NCBI RefSeq assembly: GCF_016808335.1
Contig: NC_053150.1
Coordinates: 29,716,030 to 29,780,029, forward strand
Length of the DNA stretch: 64,000 nt
Origin: Panicum virgatum
Lineage: Eukaryota; Streptophyta; Magnoliopsida; Poales; Poaceae
Reading direction: 5' to 3'
Part shown: in pieces, positions 44,427-57,215 of the stretch
Position numbering within the stretch: the first letter of the stretch is position 1
Layout: every line of letters begins with the position of its first letter
Position numbers and translations under genes: made by a program
The notes under the pieces: model-generated
Seen by the model: the letters and a program-made list of their open reading frames with translations, nothing else
What the model was told of the DNA's origin: nothing
The model's database searches: none

Positions 44427-45624
44427 ACTTTAATTCCTGCTGAAATATAAGGACAACGGGTGGGGTTGTGTAGTTGTGATACCCCGCTGGTATAGTCAGA
44501 AATGGCTAAGGTCGCAGTGTGTGGCTCATTTCGTTAAGCGTTTGAAAGTACTAGCCACATACCGAGAAATATGGTAATTAGAAAGCTTAAGTACCTGATT
44601 GGACTGGCGAGTGGAACGATCTCGCACCCTCCTGGTAGATGTAGGGTTTATATTTTGTCGCGACGTATGGGTGCAGAGTGGTCGGACTCTGTAGTCGGGG
44701 AGGGTGCCCCGGATCCACGGATTGGAAAGAAAGGGGAACGGTTGCGTGGGTGGGAGCGAAGTCAATCCCCATGCGTGTGGTCTAGGTTCCCCTGGCCAGG
44801 TTGAAATTCGATTCAGAATCGTCCGCCTCTCACGGCATGAGATTGCTTAATGTTTTCGGTCACACAGAGTAACAAGTGGAACATGATGATGATAATACTG
44901 CTGGTTGATTAAATGTTTGCTCTACCATGTTTGTGTAGAGTTAGATGCAAACTTAGGACGATTAACCCCAATAGAAGATGGCTAAATAAAATCTGAAAAT
45001 AAGGATCAACATGTAGTGGCATTTTTTTGGCAAAACAAACCCCACCAACCAAAAAGCCTTGCATGTCTAGTTATCGGACTATGTATATCCGGTGACGGGT
45101 CAGTCTTGCTGAGCATTAGTATACTCAGCCTTGCTTGTGGCACTGTTTTCAAGTACTAACTTTGAAGATCTATTCGCGAGTCTTACTTGGCCGTGTACCT
45201 TGCCTCCGGGTTGGTCTGTTGAGTGGGATGGCCCTTCAGCTGGTGCTGATCACCCTCCCTCTGAGTGACGCTTTCGTACGGGCTTATCGATGCGTCACGT
45301 ATTTCGCTAGTTATCTTTTAATGCTTCCGCTGAACAATGAGACTTGAATAATTAAGTAGATGGAACTCTGTAATACTTTACTATTCTGAACCTGGTTTGT
45401 AATAAATACTTTTTCCGCTGCATTACTCTGAGATGTATGAAATGTTCTGTGTTGTAATCTCTGGGCTCACCTTCGTGTGAGTGTTGTCTGCTAATCCTGG
45501 AATAGCGTGGCTTTTATCAAGGCTTCACTCGAGGAATTACTGGTGAGTGCCAATTTGGGTCAGAGTTGCTTAGCAACAAAGATCAATGCACCCGGGCCCA
45601 GTAGTTTTGGGTGGTTCCGCCACA
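44427..45624 (+). mobile_element. E2 5' LTR, truncated (last 1198 bp)
   Basis: Aligns base for base in length with 56236-57433 and differs by a few percent. Contains the hairpin (45109-45128, one mismatched pair) and terminal exon; the acceptor reads TTTTCAAG here versus TTTTCAG|G in the 3' LTR. Ends TTCCGCCACA, two bases before the PBS. Confidence 0.88.
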
Positions 45625-45626
45625 GC

Positions 45627-45640
45627 TGGCATCAGAGCTC
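45627..45640 (+). other. Primer binding site of E2
   Basis: TGGCATCAGAGCTC; one mismatch in the TGGTATCAGAGC core. Lies two bases after the LTR end. Confidence 0.8.
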
Positions 45641-47035
45641 GCAGACAGCCTACCAGAGATGGCAGCCTCTGTTTTGAAAACAACAAATTAAGACTCGACT
45701 TCAAAACTACTAAAGTTTTTGGAAGAGTTTAGGATCTCCAAGGACAAGTCTAGGACGTAAAGCCCTAGGGAATATTATGGGTATAATCAGGTGGCTTATA
45801 TTGTATGGCTAATTTCCAGCACTTTACTTTCCGGTATTTAAATTTTGTAATTTAAATTCTGCAACTAAATCATCGCCCCGGAGGTATGCTTACTCAGTCA
45901 GCTGAGGGAGTCTGACCTTCCCGTCGGTGATGCGAGCCGAACACTGGAGCTCAAGCAGTGGCCTACTTGAGCTGCTGCCCATATACCAACTTCAGTTGAT
46001 TATATGGGGAGTAATGGTTCGAAATTGGAATTCAATTCCCCGTCAAAGACAGTACTCGGTCAATACGTTGTTCTCAATAACGTATGCTTAACGTTGTCCA
46101 TACGGCGGTAATTGTATGGATGCCGGTTCTATAGTGATCGGTAATGTATGGGAACGCTTTCGTGAGTGCTGGCACGGAAGGTTCAATCTATATATTGTCA
46201 ATTTTCTGCAGGTACGCTAACTCGAAATCGGATCCTAGGCTATCTAGCTATATCGAGTAGCTACATAGTGAGAGACGTAATATGTATGCCACCAAAGTCA
46301 TTTGCGTAAGACCAAGGTTACTTGGCAATTCTTTTTCTTGGTGAGGACGTGTAGGTTCTGCATTCATCCTCAAAATGGTTAACAAAGGAATCCTTGGAAT
46401 AAATCCCAATCAAATCGGCTAAAAACCTATCTTAAGGAGCATCTAGACAGTCTGCAAATCCAGGGAAATTGGTTTCCACGAATTTAAACCTCTGTTTAAT
46501 TATTCAAATAAACTTGGGGTAGTAAGACGAAATGATTTTACCTAAGTTACCAAACTCTTGTAAAATTTTGAGAATTTTTGAAGCCTTCTATCTTGGTATT
46601 TGTGATTTTAGAACAACTCTGTGTAAACTGTTAACTCTGAACAGTCGTTACAACTGAAATTTTTCGACCTTCATAAGTTGTTTAAACGAAAATAGTTCAA
46701 CATGAAAGTTGTAGACAACTAAGTGGTTATATTACCATAAAAATTTGAATAATTTTTGACAACTAGTTTGAGAGTTATGGTCAAAATACACCCTCTCTGG
46801 ACACCCAGTTTTCCTGGTGGACGTCATTCTAAAAACCTGAGCATATCACCCCCTTTGAGTCCGAATTAAGCTTAGTGATGACTACATGAATCGTTCCTTA
46901 ATATCATAGAGATCTTGTGTAAATTTTTGAGAATGTTTGGAGTATATTAATTATCGTTTTGGCATTTTCTTTCACTGTCCAGAGTTAGTAATCCTTGTTA
47001 CCATCAGCTGATCCATCGGTCTTTTGTTGGGACAG
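45641..47035 (+). other. E2 leader before accessory ORF C
   Basis: About 1.4 kb, AT-rich, with no ORF. Possible donor TTCTGCAG|GTACGC near 46210, and the AG just before ATG at 47036 (TTGGGACAG|ATGG) could be an acceptor. It contains GAAAGTTGTAGACAAC-like words that recur near 53390. Probably carries packaging signals (inference). Confidence 0.55.
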
Positions 47036-47923
47036 ATGGAAGAGCTGCTGGTCGTTGACGCGCAGGGACACGTGCACTCCGCTTGCCTGCACTGGGATGG
47101 ATTTCCTCGCCGTCTTTGGGAGCTTTTGAGTGCAGCCGGTTACCTCCAGCCACCGATTTACGATGGCCACGAGTTTGTGTAGGACGGAGTTCGTCGCTGC
47201 AGTGTGACGATGGTGATCCCGCAGCACCCGCTCAACGGGTGGGAGCCGATCGTGACTCAGGTGGTCGGTAAATACCTGCTGGACACTTGGGAGCTTACCG
47301 CCATGAGGGCGATGACCACTTTTTGCTCTTCGCACCCTCTGGAGGTGGTTCTGACCGCGTTCGGGTTGTTCCCTGCACCGGACCCGACAGACCCGCTTTG
47401 GCTCGACCAAATGGCACACGTGGACGTGGTTGCTACCCTTGACCCGGTCGGGGCACTTCGGACGACAGCGATGTGCCTGGACGGCCTCTACAGACTCCAC
47501 ACATACCAGAGTTACGCCGTCACTCAGTTGGTGGACCATGCTCAGGCGTTGCACCTGGCGGTCCAGCTGAGAGATGGGCAGCTTCAGGAGGCTAGTACCG
47601 AGCTCGAGAGCAGGGCCACTCTTATCTCCCAGCTCCACGGCCAGGTTCACGAGCTTCAGGACACGGTGATGGATCGTGACGCTACGATCAACTTCCTGGA
47701 GGACCAGTTTCACGACCTGCAGCTTGAGTTGGACAAGGCCCAGGGGCAGCTCCACGCAATACAGCACGCGCAGGATGCCCTTTACGCACCCCCCGACGAG
47801 ATGCAGGTGGATGATGAGGATGAGCCCCAGGAGATCGAGGGCGTTTCAGAGATGGACTCTGAGGACCAGGCGCCGCAGCCCGCACCGGTTGAGGTTCACA
47901 CTCCCGCGGCGAGTGAGGCATAG
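47036..47923 (+). pseudogene. Accessory ORF C of E2, 295 codons, one stop
   Basis: Begins MEELLVVDAQGHVHSACLHW. TAG at 47180-47182 falls in the block YDGHEFV-DGVRRCSVTMVI, which aligns with YREYDSRGTRRCDIMIF of ORF A. It continues GWEPIVTQVVGKYLLDTWEL and a long predicted helix (AQALHLAVQLRDGQLQEAST ... QLHGQVHELQDT), then an acidic proline-rich tail ending AASEA. Length is identical to ORF B (888 bases with stop) although identity is low. Lies between PBS and gag. The antisense ORF over the same bases is a shadow. Role unknown; RNA binding is a guess from the dsRBD-like pattern of the N-terminal block. Confidence 0.7.
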
Positions 47924-48526
47924 GTCAACATGTAGACCGAGGCGCTGTTTCTTAGCTTTTGTAGACTCCTCTCAGTGTAGCCTACTTTTGGATCATGGCT
48001 ACTAGGCTAACTTAGACTTTAGTAACCCCTTAGTACTGATGTTAGAAGTAACCAAGTAGAAAGGAGAGGTTGATGGATGTAATGAATCCCTAATGCTACT
48101 AATATGAATTATCAGTGATCTGTGAAAAGCTGAAGGCAGCAGCTAGTTCGAATTTTTATCCTCTTTTCCTTTCTGAATTAGCTCCTGAGTTGAATACCAA
48201 AGTTGTTCCAAATTTCATCATGGAAATGCTCACAAAATTTCAGCCCAAACGGATTCATATCGCAGGAGAAAATCGCAAATTACAGAAGCTCTGTTCTCTG
48301 TAAAACCGAAAAAAACAGAGGAGTAAATGAATTTTTCGCCTAACCTACTCTTGGAATCTGACTTTATATCATGTACCGAACTCCAATTATGAGCGCTTTC
48401 GTCTCACTGGTTTTTTTGCACAACGTGATTTAAACAATTCCGAATACTTCCATGTCATTTTGAGTTGTATGTTCCATTTGAAATGATGATAATATTGAGC
48501 CTAATGCAAAAGTACTCACATTTTAG
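47924..48526 (+). other. Spacer between ORF C and gag in E2
   Basis: About 600 bases, AT-rich; only small random ORFs. Repeated wording with the leader suggests an old internal duplication, but I cannot define units. Gag starts at ATGGTTGGATCAAC. Confidence 0.5.
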
Positions 48527-49695
48527 ATGGTTGGATCAACTCGAGGTATCCCTAGTGGTTTTGGAGCCGGGGGGGGAATGGCGATCCACCTCCACCTCCT
48601 CCACCAGTGCGTATCGCGGAGGTTCTTGCCGCTCAGACGGAAATTTTGCGGCAGTTGGTTCAAGCTCAGCAACAACCGCGGGGTGGGCATCATGCTCATC
48701 AAGCACAAAAAGCGAGCTACCAAGAGTTCCTCAGTACTCAGCCTCCGCTGTTCAATAAAGCTGATGAGCCTTTAGACGCGGACGCTTGGATTCGCACAAT
48801 CGAGTCCAAGTTTTCTCTATTGACTACTCCTTGTTCCGAAGCGAACAAGACTCGCTACGCCGCGCAGCAGCTTCGCGGATCAGCGCGTATGTGGTGGGAT
48901 CATTACCACGGGATGCTACCGGCTGATCATGTGGTGAATTGGAATGAGTTCAGACTGGCTTTTCGAGATCATCATATTCCAGCCGGACTTCTTGACCGTA
49001 AGCTCAATGAGTTCTTGGCTTTAACTCAGGGCACTCGTACTGTGGTGCAGTATGCCCAAGTATTCCATCAATTGTGTCAGTATGCTGGACATCATGCGGA
49101 TACCGATGCTAAGAAGCGTGAATGCTTCCGTCGAGGCCTTAGCACCAAGTTACAAGAAAGGCTAAATCTTGTCCGGGCGGACTCTTTCAATGAATTGGTG
49201 AATATGGCTATCTCTCAGGAGGATCTTATTTCTGCACACCGCGCTGAAAAGAAGCGCAAGGCACCAGCTGGACCCTCGAGTGCTTCTGCACCGAGGTATC
49301 GTATTGTGCAGAATAACCCACCCGCACCCTCTCAGAAGGCCCCTCAGCCAGGGCATTGGATTATTCGGCCTCCTTAACAGCAGCAGCAGACTCGATCCGG
49401 GTTTCCTCAGCAAGCTCGATTTGCACCTCAGCAGCAGCAGAACGGCCCTAGGCCGAATACTCAGCCAGCCGCTCGCCCTGATAATAATAACCGTTGTTTC
49501 AGATGCGGGAGTCCAGATCACTTTGCCAAGATGTGCCCCCAGGCGGGACAATCTCAAGGGCAGGCTTCTCGCAGAAATGATCAGAACAAGGGCAAGAGGC
49601 AAACCATTCAAGTCAGGCAGGGCCGACTTAACTTCACCAGCCTTGCTGACCTTCCTGAGGGAGCACCAATCATGTCGGGTACATTCTCTATAAAA
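48527..49695 (+). pseudogene. E2 gag, frameshifted and with one stop
   Basis: ATG at 48527 (MVGSTRGIPSGFGAG). A run of eight G near 48570 shifts the frame into DPPPPPPPVRIAEVLAAQ. Retrotrans_gag domain follows: FNKADEPLDADAWIRTIE, ARMWWDHYHG, FRDHHIPAG, NEFLALTQGTRTVVQYA (no intron here, unlike family A), LNLVRADSFNELVNMA. TAA at 49375-49377 replaces a Gln codon in a Gln-rich stretch; the frame then continues to the zinc knuckle CFRCGSPDHFAKMC (about 49495-49540). Tekay/Del type capsid-nucleocapsid. Confidence 0.9.
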
Positions 49696-52600
49696 CCAAC
49701 ACCCCACCGTTATATTATTCGATTCTGGTGCATCTCATAGCTTCATTAGTTCTAAATTTGGAGCAAGGGTTGGGTTAGATTTTCATCACATGAAAGGGTC
49801 ATTTATGATATCTACTCCGGGTGGTAAAGTTGCATCAAACCAAATCATTCGTAATGCGCCACTTAGTTTGGGTAGTAAAACTATTCCTACCACTTTAATC
49901 TTGTTGCCACTAGAAGGTATGGACATTATTCTGGGAATGGATTGGATGAAAAGACATGGGGTAATGTTAGACATCTCTTCCCGAGCTGTTGAAATAAATT
50001 CTCCAACTCATGGTCATTCGGTTCTATATTTACCTCATCACCAATGCAACAACTCTTGTGCCTATGCCATGAAAGATATTCATCTCGAAGATATTCCGAT
50101 AGTCCGTGAATATACAGATGTGTTTCCGGACGATTTACCTGGTATGCCGCCAGACCGGGATATCGAATTTGTCATTGAACTTCAGCCTGGTACAGCACCT
50201 ATTTCAAAAAGGCCGTACCGAATGCCGCCTAAAGAATTAGCCGAATTAAAGATCCAGCTGCAAGAACTTCTAGACAAGGGTTATATTCGCCCAAGTGCTT
50301 CACCTTGGGGTTGTCCAGCATTGTTCGTAAAGAAGAAGGATGGCAGTCTGAGGTTGTGTGTTGACTACCGGCCTCTCAATGCGGTGACCATCAAAAATAA
50401 ATACCCACTTCCCCGCATTGATGTACTGTTTGATCAGTTGGCTGGAGCAAAGATCTTCTCCAAGATTGATCTTCGTTTGGGGTATCATCAAATTAAAATC
50501 CGACCTTGTGATATTCCCAAAACCGCCTTCTTAACCCGATATGGTCTCTATGAATATTTGGTTATGTCTTTCGGTCTCACCAATGCTCCGGCTTATTTTA
50601 TGTATCTCATGAACTCGGTATTCATGCCGGAACTTGACAAGTTTGTCGTGGTTATTATTGACGACATTCTGATCTATTCCAAGAATGAGGCAGAACATGA
50701 GCAACATCTGCGCATTATTCTTCAACGTCTCAGAGATCATAAGCTGTACGCAAAATTCTCCAAGTGTGAATTCTGGCTGGACACTGTCAAATTTCTGGGT
50801 CACACTATATCCAGTGAAGGCATCTCAGTTGATCCCAGCAAAGTACAAGAAGTGATGGACTGGAAACCCCCTACCTCAGTTCATCAGATCCATAGTTTTC
50901 TCGGCTTGGCAGGGTATTACCGCAGATTTATTCCAGACTTCTCCAGAATTGCTAAACCCATGACAGAACTACTAAGAAAGGATGTCAAGTTTAAATGGGA
51001 TGCAAAGTGTGATGAAGCATTCCATACTTTGAGAGCACATCTAACCACAGCACCAGTCTTGGCTCAACCTGACAACAATAAATCCTACGATATTTATTGT
51101 GATGCTTCAGGCACTGGTCTTGGTTGTGTTCTAATGCAAGACAATCGGGTTATAGCATATGCTTCCCGAGCTCTTCGGCCACATGAGCTAAATTATCCCA
51201 CTCATGATCTTGAACTAGCCGCCGTTATTCATGCTCTCAAGATTTGGAGACATTATCTTATGGGCACACATTGCAATATCTACACCGACCATAAGAGTCT
51301 CAAATACATTTTCACCCAAAGTGAGCTGAATATGAGGCAACGAAGATGGCTGGAATTAATCAAAGATTATGACCTGGAAGTTCATTATCATCCGGGCAAA
51401 GCTAATGTCGTAGCCGATGTGCTCAGTCGTAAGGTTCACTGCAATTGCCTTTCAGTGGAGTCGTATAATGACACATTGTGTGCTGAAATGCAAAGGCTGA
51501 AATTGGAAATTATTCCACAGGGCTCTTTGAATCATATTTCGGTGGAACCGACACTTTGTGACAAGGTCATCATGACACAATTACATGACAAAGGTGTTGG
51601 TGTCAGGTGAAAATAAATACAAGTGTTTCCGAGTGGACCATAAAGGAATTTTGTGGTTCGAGGATCGCCTAGTCGTTCCCAAAAATCATGAGCTGCGGAA
51701 ACAAATCCTGGACGAAGCACATCTCTCTAAATTCTCCATTCATCCGGGTAGCACCAAGATGTACCAGGATCTCAAACAAAATTTCTGGTGGACTCGCATG
51801 AAGAGAGAGATTGCCAAATATGTCACAGAGTGTGACACCTGTCAGAGAGTGAAAGCTAGTCACTTGAAAGTTGCTGGAACTCTCCAACCTCTGCCAATTC
51901 CGTCTTGGAAATGGGAAGATATCAGCATGGATTTCATCGTGGGCTTACAGAACACCTCAACATCATGATTCCATTTGGGTCATTGTCGATAGGCTCACAA
52001 AGACCGCTCATTTTATTCCAGTACATACTGAATATCGAGCCAAGAAATATGCTGAAATCTATATCGATAGGATTGTCTGTCTACATGGTGTACCCAAAAC
52101 TATTATCTCGGATCGTGGTCCTCAGTTTGTGGCAAGGTTTTGGGAGCAGCTCCAAGAGGCTCTCGGAACCAAATTAATTCGAAGTTCGGCTTACCATCCG
52201 CAGACTGACGGACAGACCGAAAGAGTGAATCAAATTCTTGAGGATATGCTTCGAGCATGTGTCATCCATTATGACAAGAACTGGGACAAATGTTTATCCT
52301 TGGCTGAGTTTTCTTATAACAACAGCTATCCGGCCAGTCTGAAGATGGCACCATTCGAGGCCTTGTATGGTCGACGGTGTCGAACTCCTTTGAGTTGGTC
52401 CCAGACTGGAGAACGTCAAATATTTGGACCCGAATTGGTGGTCGAGGCTGAGGAAAAAGTAAAAATTGTACAAGCAAATCTCCGAGCAGCCCAGTCTCGG
52501 CAAAAGAGTTATTTTGATAAAAGAAGGGATCCTTTGAAGTTCATGGTTGGCGACCACATTTATTTACGAGTGTCACCAATTCGAGGCGTTCAATGTTTCG

Positions 52601-53031
52601 GAGTCAAGGGTAAGCTAGCACCTCGCTATGTCGGGCCATATGAAATCATTGAAGAAAGTGGACCCGTGGCTTATCGTTTGCGACTTCCTTCACGACTCGC
52701 TGCCATCCATAATGTTTTCCACATATCCCAACTCAAGAAATGTGTTCGAGTTCTTACGGAAATCATCGATCAACAAGAAATTTTATTGGAGCCCGATCTC
52801 TCTTATACCGAATATCCACTCAGAATTCTGGATAAAAAAGAGAGAGGTACTCGTCAAAAGGTGCTAAAAATGTATAAAATTCAGTGGTCTCATCACACTG
52901 AAGAAGAAGCCACCTGGGAGACGGAAGAATATCTTAATCGACATTATCCGGGTTTTCTTAGCTCCACCTCAGGTATATCCCTTCCCTACCTAATTTTCAA
53001 TCATCCAATCTCGAGACGAGATTCTTTTTAA
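49696..53031 (+). pseudogene. E2 pol (PR-RT-RH-IN-chromodomain), frameshifted
   Basis: Protease [11 protein letters not shown] (DSG at 49721-49729) is in frame with the RT but not with gag. [37 protein letters not shown] and a DD motif [10 protein letters not shown] where Phe or Tyr is usual before DD. RNase [16 protein letters not shown]. One frameshift near 51600 and another near 51955 split the integrase ([28 protein letters not shown]). Chromodomain-like end YKIQWSHHTEEEATWETEEY; TAA at 53029-53031. This part of the gene is otherwise well preserved. Tekay/Del chromovirus pol, distinct from family A. Confidence 0.93.
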
Positions 53032-53042
53032 GGGGGGTAGGT
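53029..53042 (+). other. Polypurine tract of E2
   Basis: TAAGGGGGGTAGGT directly before the LTR start TGTGACACC; overlaps the pol stop codon. CGAGACGAGATTC just upstream is shared with A and B. Confidence 0.85.
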
Positions 53043-53821
53043 TGTGACACCTCAGGTGTCAGTACACTTAAATACATACCACTGTACCTTATTTAACCTT
53101 AAAAAGAAAAAAATGGGGGAATTAATTCAAAAAGAAGGGGTCAAATAAAAGTCAAAGTATCCAAAAGAAATTAAAGGAGAAAGAAAAAGGAGTGAACAAC
53201 TACTCAAATTTCAATTCAAAAATGTGCACAAAATTTTTGTTGGCTCATGGGAGGTACTTCAAATGACATGTGCTCAATTGAATCTCAGTCAAAAATCAGT
53301 CAAAAACAGAATAAAATCAAAGCCCTTTTGTGCAAGATTGCAAATTTACAAATAGTTCAAAATGTGAGTTTCAAATGAAAATTTGCATAACACAAAAGTT
53401 GTAGATCTTGAAAAGTTATGCAAAATTGGTATTCAACACTTTTTCATTTGAGCCCTCAAAATAGGAGATATTTTTATTTTACCGATAGGTCCCTGGATTT
53501 TCAGAAATCACAGATAGGCCCTCACCTTCATCTCTCTCTCCTCCCGTTGCTCTGTTTCGCGCCGCCCGCCGTACGCCGCCGGTGGACTTCGTCCACCGCG
53601 CGCCTGCGGCCAAATGGACCCGGGGAAACCCCTCAGCGCCACCTGGCCCGCCCCTTGGCACCTCCTAACGCGCACACGCATCCCAGGCGCGCTCCCGAGC
53701 CGCCACGCCACCCCCGCCATGCGCCGCGCCGCTGGCCGCTCCGCCCGCTCGCCGTCGTGCGCCCCGGACCTAAATCGACCGCCCCCAGTCGCTACTTCCC
53801 TCGCCCAGGAGCTCCTTGGCC

Positions 53822-53828
53822 TATAAGA
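53822..53828 (+). promoter_or_regulatory. TATA box of E2 LTR
   Basis: TTGGCCTATAAGAACCCCC in a GC-rich context. A start site near 53850 would make U3 about 800 bp and R about 3.4 kb. Confidence 0.5.
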
Positions 53829-55846
53829 ACCCCCAGAGCTCCATCGTCGCGCGCCTTCTCCACCTTCTTTCTCCTCCCGCCGCTCCGCCATGGCCGGCGA
53901 GATCTAGCTCGCGCGGACTGGCCACCACAGCCCTACATTGTCCCATCCAACCACCGCAGCAGTTTCTCCACCTTCCAGTTGAGCTCCACGCGCGCAGAAT
54001 CGAACCCAATCCCTCTCCCGACGTCGTTCCCCTTTTGCGCCGCCGCCGGCAAGCTCGGGCTCACCGCGGACCGGCCAGCCCAGAGGGAGTCCGTGCACAA
54101 CAGCTACCCCAGGTGCATCCTCAAGCTCACGCGGTGCTCGTGCGCGCCCTGTTCCCCTACCCTGAGCCCTCCTTCACCTCCAACGCCGACGAACCGAACA
54201 ACCGCTCTGCCATTGACGCCGACGAGCCCAATTCCGTGCACCAAACACTCGAACGCCAACCAGGGTAGGTGTTCCTCGATCCCTACTCTCCCACGCGCCT
54301 CCCCGTGGTAGCCCCGGTAAGCCCTGCCTAGCAGAACACCACCGGCAAGATGCCACGGCGGAGAAGGCCGGCGAAGGGCCCGATTGTAATTTGTTTTTTC
54401 TGTTTAAGGGTGTGTTTGCAAGATTTCCAGTGTATACCAGTGAACTTTTAAAATGCAGAACAAATCATAGAAAAATCGTAAAAATGCAAACTCAACGGAT
54501 CTAGAATTCTTGTAACAAGATCTACAAATTTTGTAACAGTCACATCTGTAGGAACTCAACCAATTTTAATCTGGGAAAAAGAATAAGAAAGCCACCTTAT
54601 GCATGTTCAGGAAGTTCTACTCAGCAAATGACCTTGATTTTTGGATATGTCATCACTAATGGAATGTTAAGATCACAGTAAAAAGATGACACGCAACCAA
54701 AACATTTATCATGTTGGAACAATCAAGATTCTCTAATCTGTTGCTAGCCTTCTCGATTTAATACTGGAAAATGTGCACATGAACTTGCTCTGGAAGTTTG
54801 ACTGCATACATGTGTAACTGAAATCTTGTTAATCCATAAATTTCGGATTTATTAGAGTTCATTTTCTATATACCATGTTTTAAGCTTGTTTAATCAACTT
54901 AATTCTTCATATATAGTTTGTATGCTCAGAAAAATCTATATTTAATTCTGAAGTCTATTTTTGGCTCTGTGATCCTGCCTAAAAGTTTTGAGCTGCAGTT
55001 ACTGGGTTTTACTTTGGTGAATAATCATGCTTAGCATCTTATGGTTAGTTTTACCATTTTTGTTCTGAGTAAAATACACCATATCTGATCTTGATCTTTT
55101 GACATGTTCTTGTGTAGAGTATGATATGTCTGTAATAAAAAGTTGACATGCTTTACTAGTCATTTGAACTGTGAGAAATTTATGCTAACTCATGTTAAAT
55201 TAATTGCATAACTAATTTATCTGGTGGATATAAAGTTTGATTATTTTTCTGGAGTATGTTTAGCTTATGAATAGGCTCTGGTAAAAATTTGACAACCATA
55301 CCTAGTATAACTCTCTGTAGAATTAATCTTGGTTAATGGCTTGCTGTTTTTGTTCTTTTTGTCACCTCTACTGTATAAGGCAATAAAATCTGAAAAAATA
55401 TCAGTGCTGATTAGATGCTTGGTAGATGCTTCCATAAAATTTGTAGCACCAGAACCCATGTTAAACGTTCTGTGCAAAAAGGTGAAGCAACTAGAGTAAT
55501 CCACTTGCATGAATAGTTGTGGTAAATGCTTTATGGTTAGAGGCTGGAAATTATACCATAAATACTTAAGAGAAATCTGTGTTGTTTTAGTTTTTCCAGC
55601 ACTAGCTCATGAGTAGTTTTGTTGTTATGCAATAGTGAAAGCATGCTATGTTTTAATGTTGGAAATGCAAACCAAACCCCCACTCATTCATGAAGAAATG
55701 TAGTTATGTTTACTACTCTATAAATGACTGCCCATGAAAAGAAATGTTGAAATCATCATTAAAGTAACTTTTGTTGAACTACAACTTTATCGTGAAGGAA
55801 AGAAATCGTTATCCATGAGTAACTCATAATCTTGCATTGCATATAG

Positions 55847-57077
55847 AAACGGTTAATCTCGCGGACGGCGACTACAAATTGGTGCCCGCGGACTCTCGTG
55901 TGGATCAGGAGGTCTCTTTGAACTGTGCTAACTTGTTTCAAGACCTGGGCCAAGCCCCAGAGGCTTTTCTGCCTGACAGTGCCCAAGAAGGCAAGCCCCG
56001 GAGCATAATCCCACTATTTTCCGAATTATCATTCAGCTATCTATTTACTAATGTATTGTAATCTTTTGTTTTCTGCATTTAAGTTTTCTAGGCGTTGATC
56101 GAAAACCTTAGACGCATGATCCCTAGGAACCTATGTTTGATACCGGATCTTTTTATCGACTAGTTGCCATGCTAAATAGGTACGGTAGAAGTCGAGTGGT
56201 TTCCTGCCTCTCGCGAGCAAATAGGAGTTGTACTGACTTTAATTCCTGCTGAAATATAAGGACAACGGGCGGGGTTGTCTAGTTGTGATACCCACTGGTA
56301 TAGTCAGAAATGGCTAAGGTCATGGTGTGTGGATCATTTCGTTAAGCGTTTGAAAGTACTAGCCACATACCGAGAAATATGGTAATCGGAAAGCTTAAGT
56401 ACCTGATTGGACCGGCGAGTGGAACGATCTCGTACCCTCCTGGTAGAAGTAGGGTTTATATTTTGTCGCGACGTACGGGTGCAGAGTGGTCGGACTCTGT
56501 AGTCGGGGAGGGTGCCCCGGATCCACGGACTGGAAACAAAGGGGAACTGTAGCGTGGGTGGGAGCGAAGTCAATCCCCATGTGTGTGGTCTAGGTTCCCC
56601 TGGCCAGGTTGAAATTCGATTCAGAATCGTCCGCCTCTCACGGCATGAGATTGCTTAATGTTTTCGGTCACACAGAGTAACAAGTGGAACATGATGATGA
56701 TAATACTGCTGGTTGATTAAATGTTTGCTCTACCATGTTTGTGTAGAGTTAGATGCAAACTTAGGACGGTTAACCCCACTAGAAGATGGCTAAATAAAAT
56801 CTGAAAATAAGGATCAACATGTAGTGGCATTTTTTTTGGCAAAACAAACCCCACCAACCAAAAAGCCTTGCATGTCTAGTTATTGGACTATGTATATCCG
56901 GTGATGGGTCAGTCTTGCTGAGTATTAGTATACTCAGCCTTGCTTGTGGCACTGTTTTCAGGTACTAACTTTGAAGATCTGTTCGCGAGTCTTACTTGGC
57001 CGTGTACCTTGCCTCCGGGTTGGTCTGTTGAGTGGGATGGCCCTTCAGCTGGTGCTGATCACCCTCCCTCTGAGTGA
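55847..57077 (+). CDS. LTR mini-gene, last two exons (E2 copy, no stops)
   Basis: Small exon 55847-55990 follows CATATAG| and, in phase 1, encodes TVNLADGDYKLVPADSRVDQ ... FQDLGQAPEAFLPDSAQE; it ends AAG|GCAAGC (GC-type donor). Terminal exon 56962-57077 follows CACTGTTTTCAG| and encodes TNFEDLFASLTWP ... SAGADHPPSE then TGA (57075-57077). Splicing keeps one frame, with the same phase-1 junctions as in A and E3. The preceding donor at 54264/54265 is also phase 1 and joins an open GC-rich exon, but that exon has no AUG in this frame. Acidic and hydrophilic, no known domain. Could be an LTR-encoded small protein or a decayed leader. Confidence 0.42.
56928..56947 (+). other. Hairpin before last 3' splice site (E2)
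   Basis: CTGAGTAT, loop TAGT, ATACTCAG, followed by CCTTGC; 14 bases before the terminal exon. In the 5' LTR (45109-45128) one pair is lost (C for T). Confidence 0.6.
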
Positions 57078-57209
57078 CGCTTTCGTACAGGCTTATCGAT
57101 GCGTCACGTATTTCGCTAGTTATCTTTTAATGCTTCCGCTGAACAATGAGACTTGAATAATTGAGTAGATGGAACTCTGTAGTACTTTACTATTCTGAAC
57201 CTGGTTTGT

Positions 57210-57215
57210 AATAAA
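57210..57215 (+). terminator. Candidate poly(A) signal in E2 LTR
   Basis: TTTGTAATAAATAC, about 135 bases after the mini-gene stop. GCTTCCGCTG precedes it, as in family A. In the 5' LTR it would be read through; in the 3' LTR it would end the genomic RNA. Confidence 0.5.

Noticed and set aside
46985..47767. 260-codon minus-strand ORF
   Set aside because: Antisense shadow of accessory ORF C, which has homologues (ORFs A and B) in the plus-strand frame only.
53418..54311. 297-codon ORF in the E2 LTR
   Set aside because: It spans U3, the TATA box and the leader; no domain and no AUG after the likely start site. Kept only as a possible upstream exon of the LTR mini-gene.
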